From: Polytrichum commune
Lineage: Eukaryota; Streptophyta; Polytrichopsida; Polytrichales; Polytrichaceae
Direction of reading: 5' to 3'
Assembly (NCBI GenBank): GCA_950295325.1
Contig: OX485804.1
Location: forward strand, 26,290,001-26,354,000
DNA length: 64,000 nt
Within the stretch, counting starts at the first letter, position 1; each line of letters starts with the position of its first letter. The notes beneath the pieces were generated by a model that ran no database searches, was not told the DNA's origin, and saw only the letters and a program-made list of their open reading frames with translations. Below are positions 25,104 to 37,711 of the stretch, piece by piece. The position numbers and the translations under genes were made by a program.

Positions 25104-25722
25104 AGCACTAAAACCACCACTCCGCCCAATAAAAATATTAAGTCATGATAATTTTGCGAACGGCATCTTAATATAACATGTAAGTTACCCATCCCTAGAT
25201 ACATGCCAATGTTTGTCTAAATCCAATCATGCTTTCATTTGAAACCAACCATGCATCTTCTCAAAAACCACACATTTTTCACCTAAATATGCCACCGCTT
25301 TGCAACATAGACATTCATAGTTCAGCATGTGTGTTTTGGTTACATGATTGAAAGGCGTGCATATGTGTTGATTTTGGGAGGTGTTCGTTATACACCCTCT
25401 ACCTTATTGTTAAAGGATTGAGTGGTGTGGATCTAGGGGTTGGAAGACAACTCCAATGTTGCCACCATAGTGAATTATGATGTTTCTTTGTTTTCAAGTT
25501 GGTTTAGATCTATATGCTAACCCAAAATGGGCATTACAAAAATTAAAGGGACCCCGACAACCATTGCCCCCTTTCAAAGGTGAACATCTTGCAAGGGCAC
25601 AAACAAACTAGTTGGCAAACAACCTATCTCCTCAAGAGCAAGCACCTAGGTTCCCACATGATTTGTATAAAATATCCGATTACTTGGATACCCCTATTAT
25701 GATTGGGTGGATCATAGGTGGT

Positions 25723-25826
25723 AGGGTGCATCAATAATGAAGTGCTAAGAAGGTCACCCATCCAAAGACTATATTGGCCTTAAGAGGCTTAACCTCAAAG
25801 TTCCTATAGGACCTAGATTAAGCTAC
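25723..25826 (-). pseudogene. 5S rRNA-like relic
   Basis: Read on the plus strand, the segment follows the reverse complement of plant 5S rRNA: an AGGGTGCA end, then AAGGTCACCCATCC, then GGCTTAACCTCAAAGTTC. The half holding the internal control region is best conserved; the 5' end of the RNA is diverged. It is not a functional 5S gene. It could be a lone pseudogene, a 5S-derived SINE or part of a Cassandra-type TRIM (whose LTRs carry 5S sequence); I could not find paired LTRs. Confidence 0.5.
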
Positions 25827-25829
25827 CCC

Positions 25830-28800
25830 TATGGTTGGGTCTACATTAGGGTCTGCATTTATTAAGGGCACAATATTCATAGACGAGTCATACCACCAAT
25901 CCTAACCAACAAAAATGCATAAATTGCTTTACTACATTCAAAATACCGTCAATGCATATACAAACACACATGTTAAGCTTAGTGTTAGGAGCCTAGAGTC
26001 AAATCAAAGTAACAACCACTTGCTCGAACTATTGTTTCTCTAAAGATTGTTTGACTACTTCTTGGCTCAATTTACATACCGAAGCCATCTTAGTTGTGGC
26101 TACCTTGGAAGGGCTATTGCTCTTCCGTTCAAATTTCCTTATCGATTCTTTAATGTCTATTATTGGATGACAATGATCATAGTAAAACATTGATTTGATG
26201 TAATTACTTGCAACATGTGGTATTTAAGCACGCATAATTACTTTCCCTCTTACATTTTATTCCTTTTGTAAACTTTAGTCCGTCCTCGGAATGCATGTTG
26301 GTGAAAGCGTAGGTATTGGTTTTGATTTTTTCCCCTAAGAGTTCATTTCCTTCATGGATGTGTCGGACCACCGCTGCTTGTGCTTTGTGCATTATGGGCG
26401 TGGCTCTAGTGGCTATGCAATGGGTGTAGACGTTGGCAAGGTTGTGGTGCGGCTTCAATGTACACAACAAATATGCAATTTGCATATGTAACGAGCATTA
26501 TGTTCCCACAAGTATTGGGTTTTGAGTTATTTTGTCAAGTACGTGTCGATTAATTTTCAAGCATGGGTTTTCTTCTTCAATAGTTTCTTAAGTATGTTAT
26601 GTTCAATCCACAATTGATTCATCTTGTACATCAACTTCCTTGACAATTTTGTGCAAAACATACCTATGATTTGTGTATGGTGTTTCTACTAACGCATGCC
26701 CTTCTTCTACAATGATCATGGATTGTTTGAGTTTTCTTCAAGGTTTATGAATCAATGGGACTTTGGAAGGTTTTGTTGATCTTGGCATTTTGTGTTGACT
26801 ATTTGGTTGGTATGGGTGTGGTCTCATAATTCATTTTTTCCTCTCGTACGTCCTTGTTGTGGTGTGTCCTCAATTTAATCACTTTGAGTGGTACCCAATT
26901 TGTTAAAGGACTATGGGGCATACATACTAAGGCTTTGGGTTTATGAGATAGATGCATGAATCAAAGTTTTTCCAATAATTGTGCTACATGTCGTTGGCTC
27001 GTCCCTATTAGTCACGAAAGCCTCTTTGTCTCTTCCCATGTTGCATGTAACTCATCCTTTTACTACAATCCAAATCGAGTTGATCTTTTGATTACTCCAG
27101 TTGTATGTTGAGTATTGTATTTATGTCCAAAACCATATCTAGTTGCTACTTCGTTTCCCCGTTCGCTTTGCTGGAGATACTAAACTTGGAAGCATTGGAA
27201 TTGGGTGGATGTTTGTTCGGCTTGGAGGTCCGAGCGTAACCGGTTACTTTGTTGTTTACATGTTGTATGGGCATCAACTTCTACTTGTTATTCTAGCAAC
27301 AATTCCTCTAGTTGTAGTAATTTGAACTTGTGTTGCTCCTCTACTAAGAATCCTTCTATACTCCTTGGCCCTATTCCCCCTCTTTGTGTAGGTCAATTTC
27401 AATTTTCAGAGTTGCCATTGAAGTTGTCCTATGTAAGTAACCATGTTTATTCTACACTTCGCCAAGTTGTCTAGTACAATTTGAAGCCACGTTAAAATTT
27501 CTTCTCCTTCCAACAACTTGTGTTGTCTAGCTACCTCATATGCCATTCTTGAGGTGGTACATTTAGCCATGGTTTGGACCAGGGTGCGTTTTACTCCTAG
27601 TGTTTGGGTTTCTGTAGGTACAACTTCAGTTTGTGTATCTAATTGGGGTAGGCTATTGCGAAACAATCCGTACAAGTAGTCCTCATGGATATGGTTTAGA
27701 AATCGGGTGAGAGAGGGTCCGATAGCAGTCTTGCTATTGGGATTCTTGTAGATGCATGAACTCATTACACACAACATAATCTATTATGTATGCCCAATCG
27801 ATTCAAGTACCATGCTCTACAAACATAATAAATTATAGGGTTTGGGAGGTAATGATATCATAATGAAACCTAAAATAAATTGCATCCATAATACTTGAGA
27901 CGCAAACGACCACTCATTGTTGGTGCTCAGCAACCCTACCACATAATATTTTGCATTGGTTTTGTTGGAGCTTGTTTTGATTTGGATATGATGTTTGCCA
28001 AGCGAGGCCACTTGTGGTATGGGTTGTTTTCGTTGAAACATAATATTTTTCTGGTACAAAGATTGAACACCATGGCTAGGTATTTTGCAGTTTATTTCAT
28101 TCGTATGTTGTTTATGGTGCCTACGCATGCTTCTACTGTGGTGTTGTTTGCAGCCGAAAATATGCATACAAGTGCTTGGCACAACACTTTGTTTGTCTTT
28201 TTGTTGATGTCTCTATACAACTTCTCATACCCAGTTTGTTGTAGCCACATCTAGTTGTTTGCAACGTGTTAGTTGAGGGTTGACGTATGAGTTGCAAATG
28301 CCATGGCAAATTGGTGATGCAAGATGAAGTCATTGTGTGTTGGAGGACTGTTGTATGGTGACGTTGTTGACACAAAGTCTCCTAGAAAGCAAATTGAGTG
28401 GGTGAAGGACAGTGACGAGTTGTTTTCCTTCGCGTAGATTGCTCCACGCCTGCAAATGAAGTGAATGTGGGTTGAAGGGATAGTTATTTGTGAGAGGAGG
28501 AGAGTGTTTTGTGTCTTGGTAGGAAAAATGGGCATGCCCTAATTGGTCCTTGATGGATGGGATTGATGTTGGCTAGAATGTGAACATTAGGCCAAAGGTA
28601 TAAGGATGAGTAGGTTTAGGGTTTTTTAGATGTGTACCATAATGAGGGGAGGAATCGCCTCGGTAGGTGAGTGCGGTGCAAATTTATTTGGTGTTTTGGT
28701 AGGTAGGTTGGTGAAGATTGGATTTTTATATAATTGACAATTGTCATGAAAGGAATTTAACTAGCTACATTTGGCTTTGTTGAGCACGTTGTTGGTTGTA

Positions 28801-30880
28801 TGTGCATGGATGTTTTAGAACATCAATTTGGTATGTTGGTAAAGTGACAAGGCAAAGGTGTGGTGATCTTGAATGTCAAAAATCAAATTGTTGGAGAGTT
28901 TTTGAGTGTGATGATTGGTTTGTCAATTTGCATGTTGTGACATGATTTTGTCACTATTGGATTGATTTGTGTCATTTGTGAGCCCAAAATTGTGCACACA
29001 TTCTAACTTGATTCAAAATTACATTCAAACATTGGAATTAACACTTGGTAGAATTGGCCTTAGAGCTATTTAGAATTGAGGAGGTTTTAATGTTGCTGCT
29101 GTTGAACTTGATTTATGGAGCTCAAATTTGCGGAAAAGAGGAAGAAACCAAAAAGAAGGTAGTTCAATTTAATTAGATGGGGGTTGATGTTAAGTAAGGA
29201 ATGGGGTGAGCAAATAATTAAGTGTTCGTTTTAGGCAATTGTTATGGTCATTTTTGGATAGAGGCTAGGTTGAAGAAGGAGAGGAACCGCTACTCCGAGT
29301 TGTGGATGAGGCATGAATCTCGGATCCAGCAGGGGGGGTCCCTGGAAGGCTAGCGAGCGGCCGCATTTTCTTTCTCTCTCGGTTTGAGCAAGGAGGGTCC
29401 AAAGCATTGGCAACAGGGAATGAACCAAACACGAAGGTCATGTGGATTGTGATTGATAGTTGGGCACAAAGCTGCGAGAGCCTTCCAACCCCTGTTTACT
29501 AGTGAAGATCGGAAGACACAGAGAAAAAGAGGAAACCAGGAGGAACATAGGCGGGTCTGATCCACTGGGGGTCGGAGTTCAGCGGAATTCAACGGCCGTC
29601 CAACTTCAGAGTTGAGTCGCACACTGTTAGGATTGAGGTGGAGGTTGCTGGCCTCTGGTCGGTAACGCAAACTGGAGTGAAGCAGGGTGGTGTCGATTCG
29701 GGAGAGGGAAGAGGAAGTCAGGTGATGGCCACCAGGGCGAAGGAAGGAGAGATGAGTAGAATGCACCAGGGAGGGAGTTTTATGGAATGCTGAATTGCGG
29801 AAGGCCGGGGTTCAAGGCATTCAGTCATCCACATCAATTCAACAGCGGAGCGGAAATGCAAAGGATGCGAGTGGAAATGGGCAGCTTGGGTTAGGTAGCA
29901 AAAAGGGGACGAGCATTCTGCTTTGGGTGGTCATGCAACTGCGCGGGGAGTGAGCTGGGTGACCGAACTGAGGTCAGAGCAGGGAACTACCCCCACAACT
30001 CTTGCTGCATAATGCAGGGGGTGGTTTGATTAGGGAATCAACTGTTGGAGTGAGGGGCCGCAAGTGATAAGAATTTCACCCGTGATAACCCTCGAGCCAT
30101 GAGGTTGGGGTGATTCGGTGGCAGCACAGAAGTCTGCCCCCTCAAGGATTAACTTGTGAATTGAAGAGGAGTCGACATTGAGCGGTTTGGTGGAGCTTCG
30201 GGCAGCAGGGCTCGGCTGCTGAGTCCAGGGACTCAGTAACGGCATGATATGAGGCATATTGGGAAATGTGGACCGGCAGAGCTGGTGGTTAACTCAATTG
30301 AAGACCACTGCTAGAGTCACGTTGGAATGAGGTTGGATTGAAGGAAGGGAGGTTGATAGGATTAGGAAGTATTTATGAAAGGGAAGACTTAATTAGATGA
30401 TTCCTAGTTGGAAGGGCAGTCAGGCCTAACTCTCAAATGAGGCGGCCTAAAACCAAACTTGGACTAGCAAGCTAGGATAAGGGTTGGGGGGTTTAAGGAT
30501 TAGCATGATGAGGAATTAAGGAGGGAGTGTGTGGAGCAAGGCTTATAAAGAAAGAGGCAATTCTAAATATTATAACTCGATCCCTTGGAGTAAAGTTGTG
30601 TGTGTGAAAGCATAATTGTTGAACCATTGGGTACCACCCTCAATAGGCTTAGCGGTGTTGGTAGATCACATGTGAGCCATAAGCACTCACCCGGACTACG
30701 ACGCATAGGGTGGGGGTTTGTGGCTGACATTATTTGAGACCGGCAAATGTGGATGGTTGATTGGTAAGATCCTGGGAGGGTATGAATACTCACGGTTACA
30801 AATGTTTTTGTGATTGTTGCTTTAAGGTGTGGAAACCTCTATTTGGTACATGGGTATTGGTGATGTGGGAAATATTGAGG
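25830..30880. other. Unassigned, probably transposon-derived region
   Basis: There are several minus-strand frames of 80-140 codons (26204-26485, 27406-27777, 27817-28182, 29350-29766). The one at 27406-27777 has the most protein-like run (GVKRTLVQTMAKCTTSRMAY) but no family I know, and no splice partner was established. GC content rises at about 29.27-30.3 kb without a clear gene. Confidence 0.35.
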
Positions 30881-31946
30881 TTGTCCACACTACAAGGAAA
30901 ACACGAAAAAATGACTGGGATTTCTGACTAAAATCGGTAGTAAAGTGCACTGATGACTAGCACCATTTTTAGTCCTCAACCTGGTCATGTCGGACCAGTC
31001 GCTCCAGACAAAATGACTACGGTCATATCGGACAGTTTTTGTTTCCTATGGCGCGTTCCCCATGGGGTTTGGGGGCCTCGTTTTGGGATGTCCCTCAACC
31101 CTTCGTTGTTATCATTATATTTAGTCATACGTATGTGAGTAAATATCGCAATGTGTAATCATGTCCTCTGATTTGAAGTAGTCATCTTTACTTCACTGGA
31201 ATTAGTCATGATATGTATTTCCATTACTACATGGTTTTCCCTGCTAAAGTCCATTTGTCCAATGCATTCGTTCAACAACTGCTTTTAGTCATATTGTGAC
31301 TAATAATTGTCATCAGATACATGATCTCTTATCAAACGGAATCACATTTGGCAGAATTCATATTGAAGGGCTGGTCAATATTCTCGGTGTATAGTAGTCA
31401 ACGTTTCGGTTTTAGTGACCAAATGTAGTCATTCCATTTGATTGTAACTAGTACCATGTTTAAAACTGGTGACTTTTACATTCATGACGATTGCACTTAT
31501 ACAACAAACATGATGACTAGGCTTTGTCATCATTATCAAACATTCAACGCCATCATATTGGCACACATAGTCATTTTATCGATACGACTAGGACCTACAT
31601 ATGACTAAACATAGTCAAGATATTCAAATAATGCACTGCAAGAGAAGAATACGTATGATCAATTTCAACCACTACAGATAGTCATACATGACTATGAATA
31701 GAGTCATTTCCAAATGTCATCGCATTTTCCATTAATAGAAGTTGCATTGTTCTTCTTTATAAATGTACTAGGTATAGTCATCAATCTCGGACATTTTACT
31801 ACGAAATGTCAGTAAACAATGAACTACATGATATGATCTCATGTGACTACTTTATTTGAACTACTTGCATCAAAACATGTATGTATATATGTATTTTTTG
31901 CACTCAGCTACGCATGCATAGTTGGATGGTGTAGAAACTCGGTGGC

Positions 31947-34432
31947 CTACATTATGAAACTTTCCATAGTTTCTCCGATCTTCCGCAACGGTGGATCATC
32001 AATTTCCACATTCTTGAAGAGGACATATTCGTCGTATTCGCTCTTCTGTACTTCTAAGGATACACAACCTTCGTATATTATAGCACCGTGCAATGTTCTC
32101 CCCTCCACATTCTTCACCTTCCCATGCGCAACCAGTTTTCCCTCTTCTCCTACCCCATAACCCATCAGTTCCACAAGATCATCTATCGAGAAAGTGAGAG
32201 GTTTTTACTGTTCTTCGGCTGTTGCAACCACCTGCACTTGTGAAAATGTCATACATCAAAAACTCTAGGATGCACCACGCAAACAAACATTTAAATTTCA
32301 AATAGCATTGCAATGTATCACTCTGAGGTTAAGAGGTCTACTGCCTTCGTGTCGCCGTTTTCTTGTCTCCGACGCCCACCACTTGCCTCGGTTTCTTTCC
32401 CCCTTGCAGCATTCTCCTCCAGCACTTTGTGTAATGCAACCTTCGTCCTCGGCCTCCTCTGCTCTATTACGGTTGCCTTGTCTCTTGGTGACTTCCTCTG
32501 ATCACCTGCAGCAATTTGGAGCTTCTCCACCTCCATGATGCGGGCTCTCTTCTTCCGGACTTCTCGACGCTCCTCCGGTTCAGAGGCTGACTCGCCTTCT
32601 TTTATCTCGTCCTTTGATTTGCTTAGTGCATCCTCATTTTTCTCCTCGGGCTGGTCTTCGGTCTTCCCTTCATTCTGCCAATATTTCTATTTGCCCACTA
32701 TTATTTTTGGAGCCCAACTACAACTACAATGCCAAAATTTTCATTTGGTCCATAAATTGAGCGATATTACTCTATAATGACTACTGTTAGTCATACAGTA
32801 GTCAATTATGACCATTACTAGTCACAGAAATGTCTAATATGACTATTACTAGTTACACAATTATCTAATATGACTATTACTAGTTACACAATTATCTAAT
32901 ATGACTATTACTAGTCATGTAATTCTAAATATGACAACTAATAGTCATTGAACTCACAAATTTGACTGTTGTTAGTTATGACCGGCACAAATAAAACTAC
33001 TGCAACAACTTGACTTCTTACTTTAAATTTCTTGTGCTCCTTAAGCCACTTCTAGCCCACTTTCACGGCTATCCTAGCACCCACGATCACCTCGTCTTCC
33101 ATGGCATCTGGCTGCGTGCAATTAATGTATGGCTCTACATCTGTGCTATCCTTCACAAGGTTTCCCGTGTGAGTGTTTCCACCAGCTGCTCCAACGTCTT
33201 CATTTGTGGTTCTTCGGTTCTCCATCCTTCTAATGTTCAGGGCTGCCATAATCAACTTCATGCTCTCTTCTAACCCCTCCATCTGTTTCAGCAGGCCCCG
33301 GTCCTCGCCCATATGGGACACACGGCTCGATGGAGAGCCGAGGTCCGCTTTGCCACCTCCACGTGAGCCATCCAACACGTGGTTTTTCCTGGCCTTTCGT
33401 GTTGCATATTCTCTCCGTAGTTTCAGCTCCATCTCAATGTCCGAGCGGGTTGGCGCCCTCTCCAGCTCACAACTCTGTGGACAAACAATATTGGTAGGTT
33501 CACTCATTAATATCTTCTATATATTGGTACAACATGATTGCAATTGCTTCCACAAAAACGAAGGGTCTCCTGCTTACCAAGTTCGTTGTAATATCATCCT
33601 CACCGCGACCTATTACTAACGGTTTCTTAACTTGTACTCGGTTCTCCTTCAGTCTCTCCGCCTCTTTCAGTTTGCGATCATCTGAAATTAACTTGCTCAA
33701 ATTGACCCAGTGGTCTTGGCGGATGTACTTCGGCTTAGACCGCCCTGCTAGCAGCGCTTTTTTCAACTGATACCGTTTGATCTTTAACTGTCCTTTCAAC
33801 GTCGCATGAAAAACCTTTTCCATCACTCGTCCAATTCCACCTTCGTACTCAAACGTGTTGTCTACACGTTCTTTAATGTTCAATAACATTGATGTTTTAT
33901 GCGAGTTATAATTGTCTTCACTGAAATCAATATCCTGGGAGTGTCCCCTCAAGCATGTAAGCCACAAAGGGCGGTTCTGTCCACATGGGTTTCCTTTCAT
34001 ATCAACCTCTACAGTGTACCTCTTCCGGCCGCGCTGCTCTCTCGCGGATACCTCTTGCTGTTGCTGCTTGGATATCTTCCGTCTCCGGCTACACTGCTCT
34101 GAGGCATAGCTCCGCAATGCCACATCCTTCTCTCCGAATGCACTTGCAGATGACTGGCCGCGTTGCGCACTCTGGGTTTGCAAAAGCGCATGCGTCACAG
34201 TCAATATCTGTACTTCGAGCTCCGCTATCTAAACCTGCAATGGCTTCGGCGCATCCTCGCCTCCGTCGTTGTCGGCATCACCCCCAATGTTGTCGATATT
34301 CGAGGACGGCGGGGTGAAGTTGTCGATGTCTACATCCTCCTCCAGCTAATCGTGGTTGGTGCCGTTGTCCTCATATGTCAGGGGCTCTGGCCTGGGCGCC
34401 TTGAACCTAGACGGGGTTGCCGAGTCCGACAT
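31947..34432 (-). pseudogene. CACTA ORF1-type protein (Transposase_24-like), broken by stops
   Basis: Exon 1 is 34432-33578 (donor TTG|GTAAGC), exon 2 is 33474-33022 (acceptor CCACAG, donor AAA|GTAAGA); both keep the frame. Exon 1 carries a basic region and the segment KPKYIRQDHWVNLSKLISDD, which fits the Transposase_24 core. Exon 2 has a Lys/Arg-rich part (ELKLRREYATRKARKNHV) and a coiled segment. A Glu/Lys-rich stretch at about 32680-32318 and a small C-terminal domain at about 32232-31947 (MELMGYGVGEEGKLVAHGKV), recalling the DUF8039-like end of such proteins, complete the layout. In-frame stops are TAG at 34348, 34231 and 33054 and TAA at 32207. Each is one C-to-T change from a Gln codon. 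Confidence 0.55.
32808..32932. repeat. Tandem repeat, 31-bp unit, about four copies
   Basis: The phrase ATGAC(T/C)ATTACTAGT recurs at 32808, 32839, 32870 and 32901. It carries the TAGTCAT-type subterminal motif of the CACTA-like element. Confidence 0.85.
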
Positions 34433-35078
34433 TGAACCCCTTCTCCTCTCCCAAATGCGAGGCTCTGTTGGTGGGCGTCCTCCCTCCACACATGATGAAT
34501 CCACAACTCAGCGCACAACCACGGGTTTATAAGCAAAGAAATGATAGCATCTTCAATTGGACATATGTTGCATAGTAAGGACTTCTCTTAGTTGTATTAT
34601 ACAAGTTTCTGCTTTGCCATTGCATTATACTTTACATTCATCACTACTGCCACTCACAACATTGAAGACAATGACCACTGTTTGGCACATCATCGGAGAC
34701 AATGACTACTGCTAGTCATGCTTTTCACAAATATGGATACTGCCAGTCAAATCTTTCACTAACATGACCAGTGCTAGTCATGTCTTTCACTATCATGACT
34801 ATTGCTAGTCAAGTCTTTCACTATCATGACTACGGCTCGTCATGACTTTGACATGAATGACTACTCCTACTTATGTTTTTAATAAGACATAATACTGCTC
34901 CTATTCACATCGTTGATGCCAATGACAACTACTGCTCACCCAAAATAAATGATTACTGATAGTCACATCATAAGAGGAAAATACTACATTCAGCCATGTG
35001 CTCCGAAAGAATGATTGTTCTTAACATGGCCCTATGAGTTGGAGTTGTGTGTTAATGATTATGCACCTTTGATGCAGT

Positions 35079-35815
35079 CTAACGAACTGGGACCGTTGTG
35101 CGCTCATTCTCGGACTCCGACCTCACGTTGCTATCCTCCTCACACCTCTCCGTGCGTGCATCCTCCTTCCATGCCTTGACTGATGATCTAGTCACACGCC
35201 CACTCCTGCACGGAAGAAGCACGTCGCAGGAGTCCTCAAATATGTCAGTCAATAGGCCTGCCATGCGGTCCAAAACAACAGATGATATTTACGGCATTCT
35301 ACCAATTCCCAGGAACACCTCTTCCACATCGAAATCCGACAAATTCGCTACGGACCTCAATATCTCATGTGTAGAGGTGTGGTGCAAGAACGACGGAATT
35401 TCCGCCATTCTACCTGCGGTGCAAGTGTAAATCCTAATAGAAAAAGAGTTTAGGGTGGCAGACACTACGGCCCACATACGCACTTGCTGGAACCACTGCG
35501 TTGTTCCTCTGTTGTCACGGCCTTCGACTCCCTCCGTTTGCGATTCGCAACCTCGATCTCAGCTGCTAGACTAACTATACCCAACCCTTGCAAGACATCC
35601 GCATTCCGTTTGACTCTCTGCTGCCTTTCAAGCTCGTATACGGTGAGCTCCTGTTGCGAACTGCTTGGACCCTTCCTTCCGTCCTCCCTTTTCTCCCCGC
35701 TTCGATCAGAACTATCATTGTCGCTGCTATCATTGGTATTGTTGTCATCATAGCTGGGGGTGGCGGAAGATTCAACTTCGGTGCTCTGCTCACTGTTATC
35801 CTGTCCTCCGGCCAT
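35079..35815 (-). pseudogene. Second minus-strand coding relic of the CACTA-like region
   Basis: Exon-like frame 35815-35465 starts MAGGQDNSEQSTEVESSATP, followed by a very acidic/Ser region and a basic helix. A second frame from about 35410 down to 35079 reads AEIPSFLHHTSTHEILRSV, is interrupted by TAA at 35291, and continues to RSGRVTRSSVKAWKEDA. I do not recognise the family. The exon junction could not be fixed. Its place beside the CACTA ORF1 relic suggests a transposon or captured origin. Confidence 0.4.
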
Positions 35816-36417
35816 GTGTGAACTAAAACCCCCTAGCCCATAATGCGTGATAACAAAATACCATGTCCTTTAAAGGGGACAACTCTTCATCCTTGTGTAG
35901 CCCCACATTGAGAACACACTATTTGTGTGAGAATTTCTGAATCTGAGTGAGTTGGAAGTTCTAAAGTCACATTAGAGCCTTTATTTCTCAGAAGAGGTAA
36001 TTGTTGCAGCAAAGACTTCATCTAGATGGAGATTGCCTTATAGAACATCGCCAAGTTGAAACTGAGATGAACCACATAACTACAGACTAAGTAGTAAAAG
36101 TTATAAAATCTACAATATAAAACACTAAAAGGATGTGAGATAACACAAGGAAAAGGCATACCTGTACAAAACAAGTGCTTCTTGGTCAGCAGTACAACGA
36201 TACTTGAACTCTGTAATGGGAACATGCCCCACCTGCACCATCACAATTACCAAAAGTCGTGAGAGAAGACACAATTTTCATCTTATGATTAGAACCAGGT
36301 TTTTCATGATATGTTTAAAGCCGTTTGAGTTTGTAAACCAGGAAAACTCCAGGGCACACTTGCTTTGACCCGGTATTCTAGACACTCAAATTCTAAACAC
36401 TCAAATTACCAAACAGG

Positions 36418-36532
36418 TATCAGTATCGGTATAAAGTATAAAGTATCAGTATAAAGTATAAAGTATATTTATAAAGTATTCCGTATCAGTATCAGTATCA
36501 GTATAAAGTATCAGTATAAAGTATAAGGAAGT
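36418..36532. repeat. Minisatellite of AGTATC and ATAAAGT units
   Basis: Mixed short units (AGTATC, TATAAAGTATAAAGT) repeat over about 115 bp inside an apparent intron of the relic gene. Confidence 0.85.
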
Positions 36533-37096
36533 CAATATCACACAAGGATTATGGGAATTATTACACAAATTCCTCGAGACTTAGCATGCAATGACAAAAA
36601 CAAACCTTGATTAGAAGGTTAAGAAGTGTATCACAAGCATCCACAATAGCTGCTCAAGCTTCCAGTCCTCCTGCCTATGTTGCTACTCGAACAAACTGAA
36701 CAATCTGCAACAAAGTCTAAACATCTCCATTAATGGATAGAATTAATGGATAAAATTAATTATGTATGAATTTGACAAGCATGTAGGCTAATATGCCTCA
36801 ATTCCTAGTTAATAAAATATTTTGTTAACATATCAAAAGAAGCTGAATGGCTGCATCCACATTATCAACACTAGCTTTCGCATCATCTAGCTCCAGAGGA
36901 TTTATCATATTTTATTAAGAAGAGACAATAATTAATTGTTACCCCACAAGATACAGTGATGGATCATGCTCACTGACAATTATTTCAACCACACTTATGA
37001 CCTCACTACACCCACAAAACCCAAATCACAACCTTACAAAAAACAAATTGATGTGTTTTCATCAGCATAATTATAATGCCAACAAATAGATAGGTA

Positions 37097-37218
37097 GCCA
37101 CATACTTCAACACATCAGCTTTCACAGAACTTGATGTTCCACGGGGATCATTGAGCCGCCACATACTTCAACACATCAGCTTTCACAGAACTTGATGTTC
37201 CACGGGGATCATTGAGCC
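37097..37218. repeat. 61-bp tandem duplication
   Basis: GCCACATACTTCAACACATC starts identical copies at 37097 and 37158. Confidence 0.9.
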
Positions 37219-37711
37219 GCCACATAAAGGCTGGTGTAATTCCAACTCTTCCAATGGGGCAAGTGATAGTGGGGCTAGGGAGCAGTGACGGCCCAAACCC
37301 GTTGGGAGCATGGGTTGCATCCTTGCTTACCAGCTAGCATGGCCAAGGCAACTTTAAATCGGCGAGTGATCAAGGTTAGGGGAGTTGGATTATTCATACA
37401 TTGCAATTGCATACCTGAGCAAGCATTTTAATGTCAACCATTTAATTTATTTTGTGGATGCACTTTGCTATTCAACATTTCAACAATTTAGTAAAATAAT
37501 TTAGTATATGTCGAATTTGATATGTAACTACATTAGACATAGTTGAAACCGACCATGTCAACATGTCCAAAATATGCACACAATCTTTTCTTTAAAAGTC
37601 ATTTTAATTTAATGATTACCACTTACTATGAAGATTTTTCTCACTAAGGAACACACATTGTTTGTTTGCTTAGAAATGAGTGTTGTAAGGCTAGAAAGTG
37701 AAATTTTGGGA

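Larger units (their letters stand above)
30888..35815 (-). mobile_element. Decayed CACTA (En/Spm-like) element; right end not found
   Basis: The left end starts CACTACAAGGAAAACACG, a typical CACTA terminus, preceded by CCA. Subterminal sequence is packed with GACTA/TAGTCAT motifs in both directions (30.91-31.85, 32.77-32.99 and 34.66-34.99 kb), as in CACTA elements. Minus-strand coding relics resemble the ORF1-type (Transposase_24) proteins of plant CACTA elements. No TNP2-like DDE transposase is visible. The right terminus was not located; 35815 is only the last coding relic. Confidence 0.6.
36150..37330 (-). pseudogene. Exon relics of an unidentified gene
   Basis: Four minus-strand blocks look like exons in order. 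About 37330-37150 reads GRVGITPAFMWRLNDPRGTS. About 36900-36832 reads PLELDDAKASVDNVDAAIQL. The block at about 36704-36605 follows a TTGCAG acceptor, starts IVQFVRVAT and contains two in-frame stops. The block at about 36228-36158 reads VGHVPITEFKYRCTADQEAL and is followed by a GTATGC donor. Helical, ARM/HEAT-like composition is only an impression. A 61-bp tandem duplication lies in the first block. It may be a gene fragment captured by the neighbouring CACTA element or a dead duplicate. Confidence 0.4.

Noticed and set aside
35860-35890. CCTTGTGTAGCCCCA as the right end of the CACTA-like element
   Set aside because: It does not read TTGTAGTG and the inner sequence does not mirror the left end.
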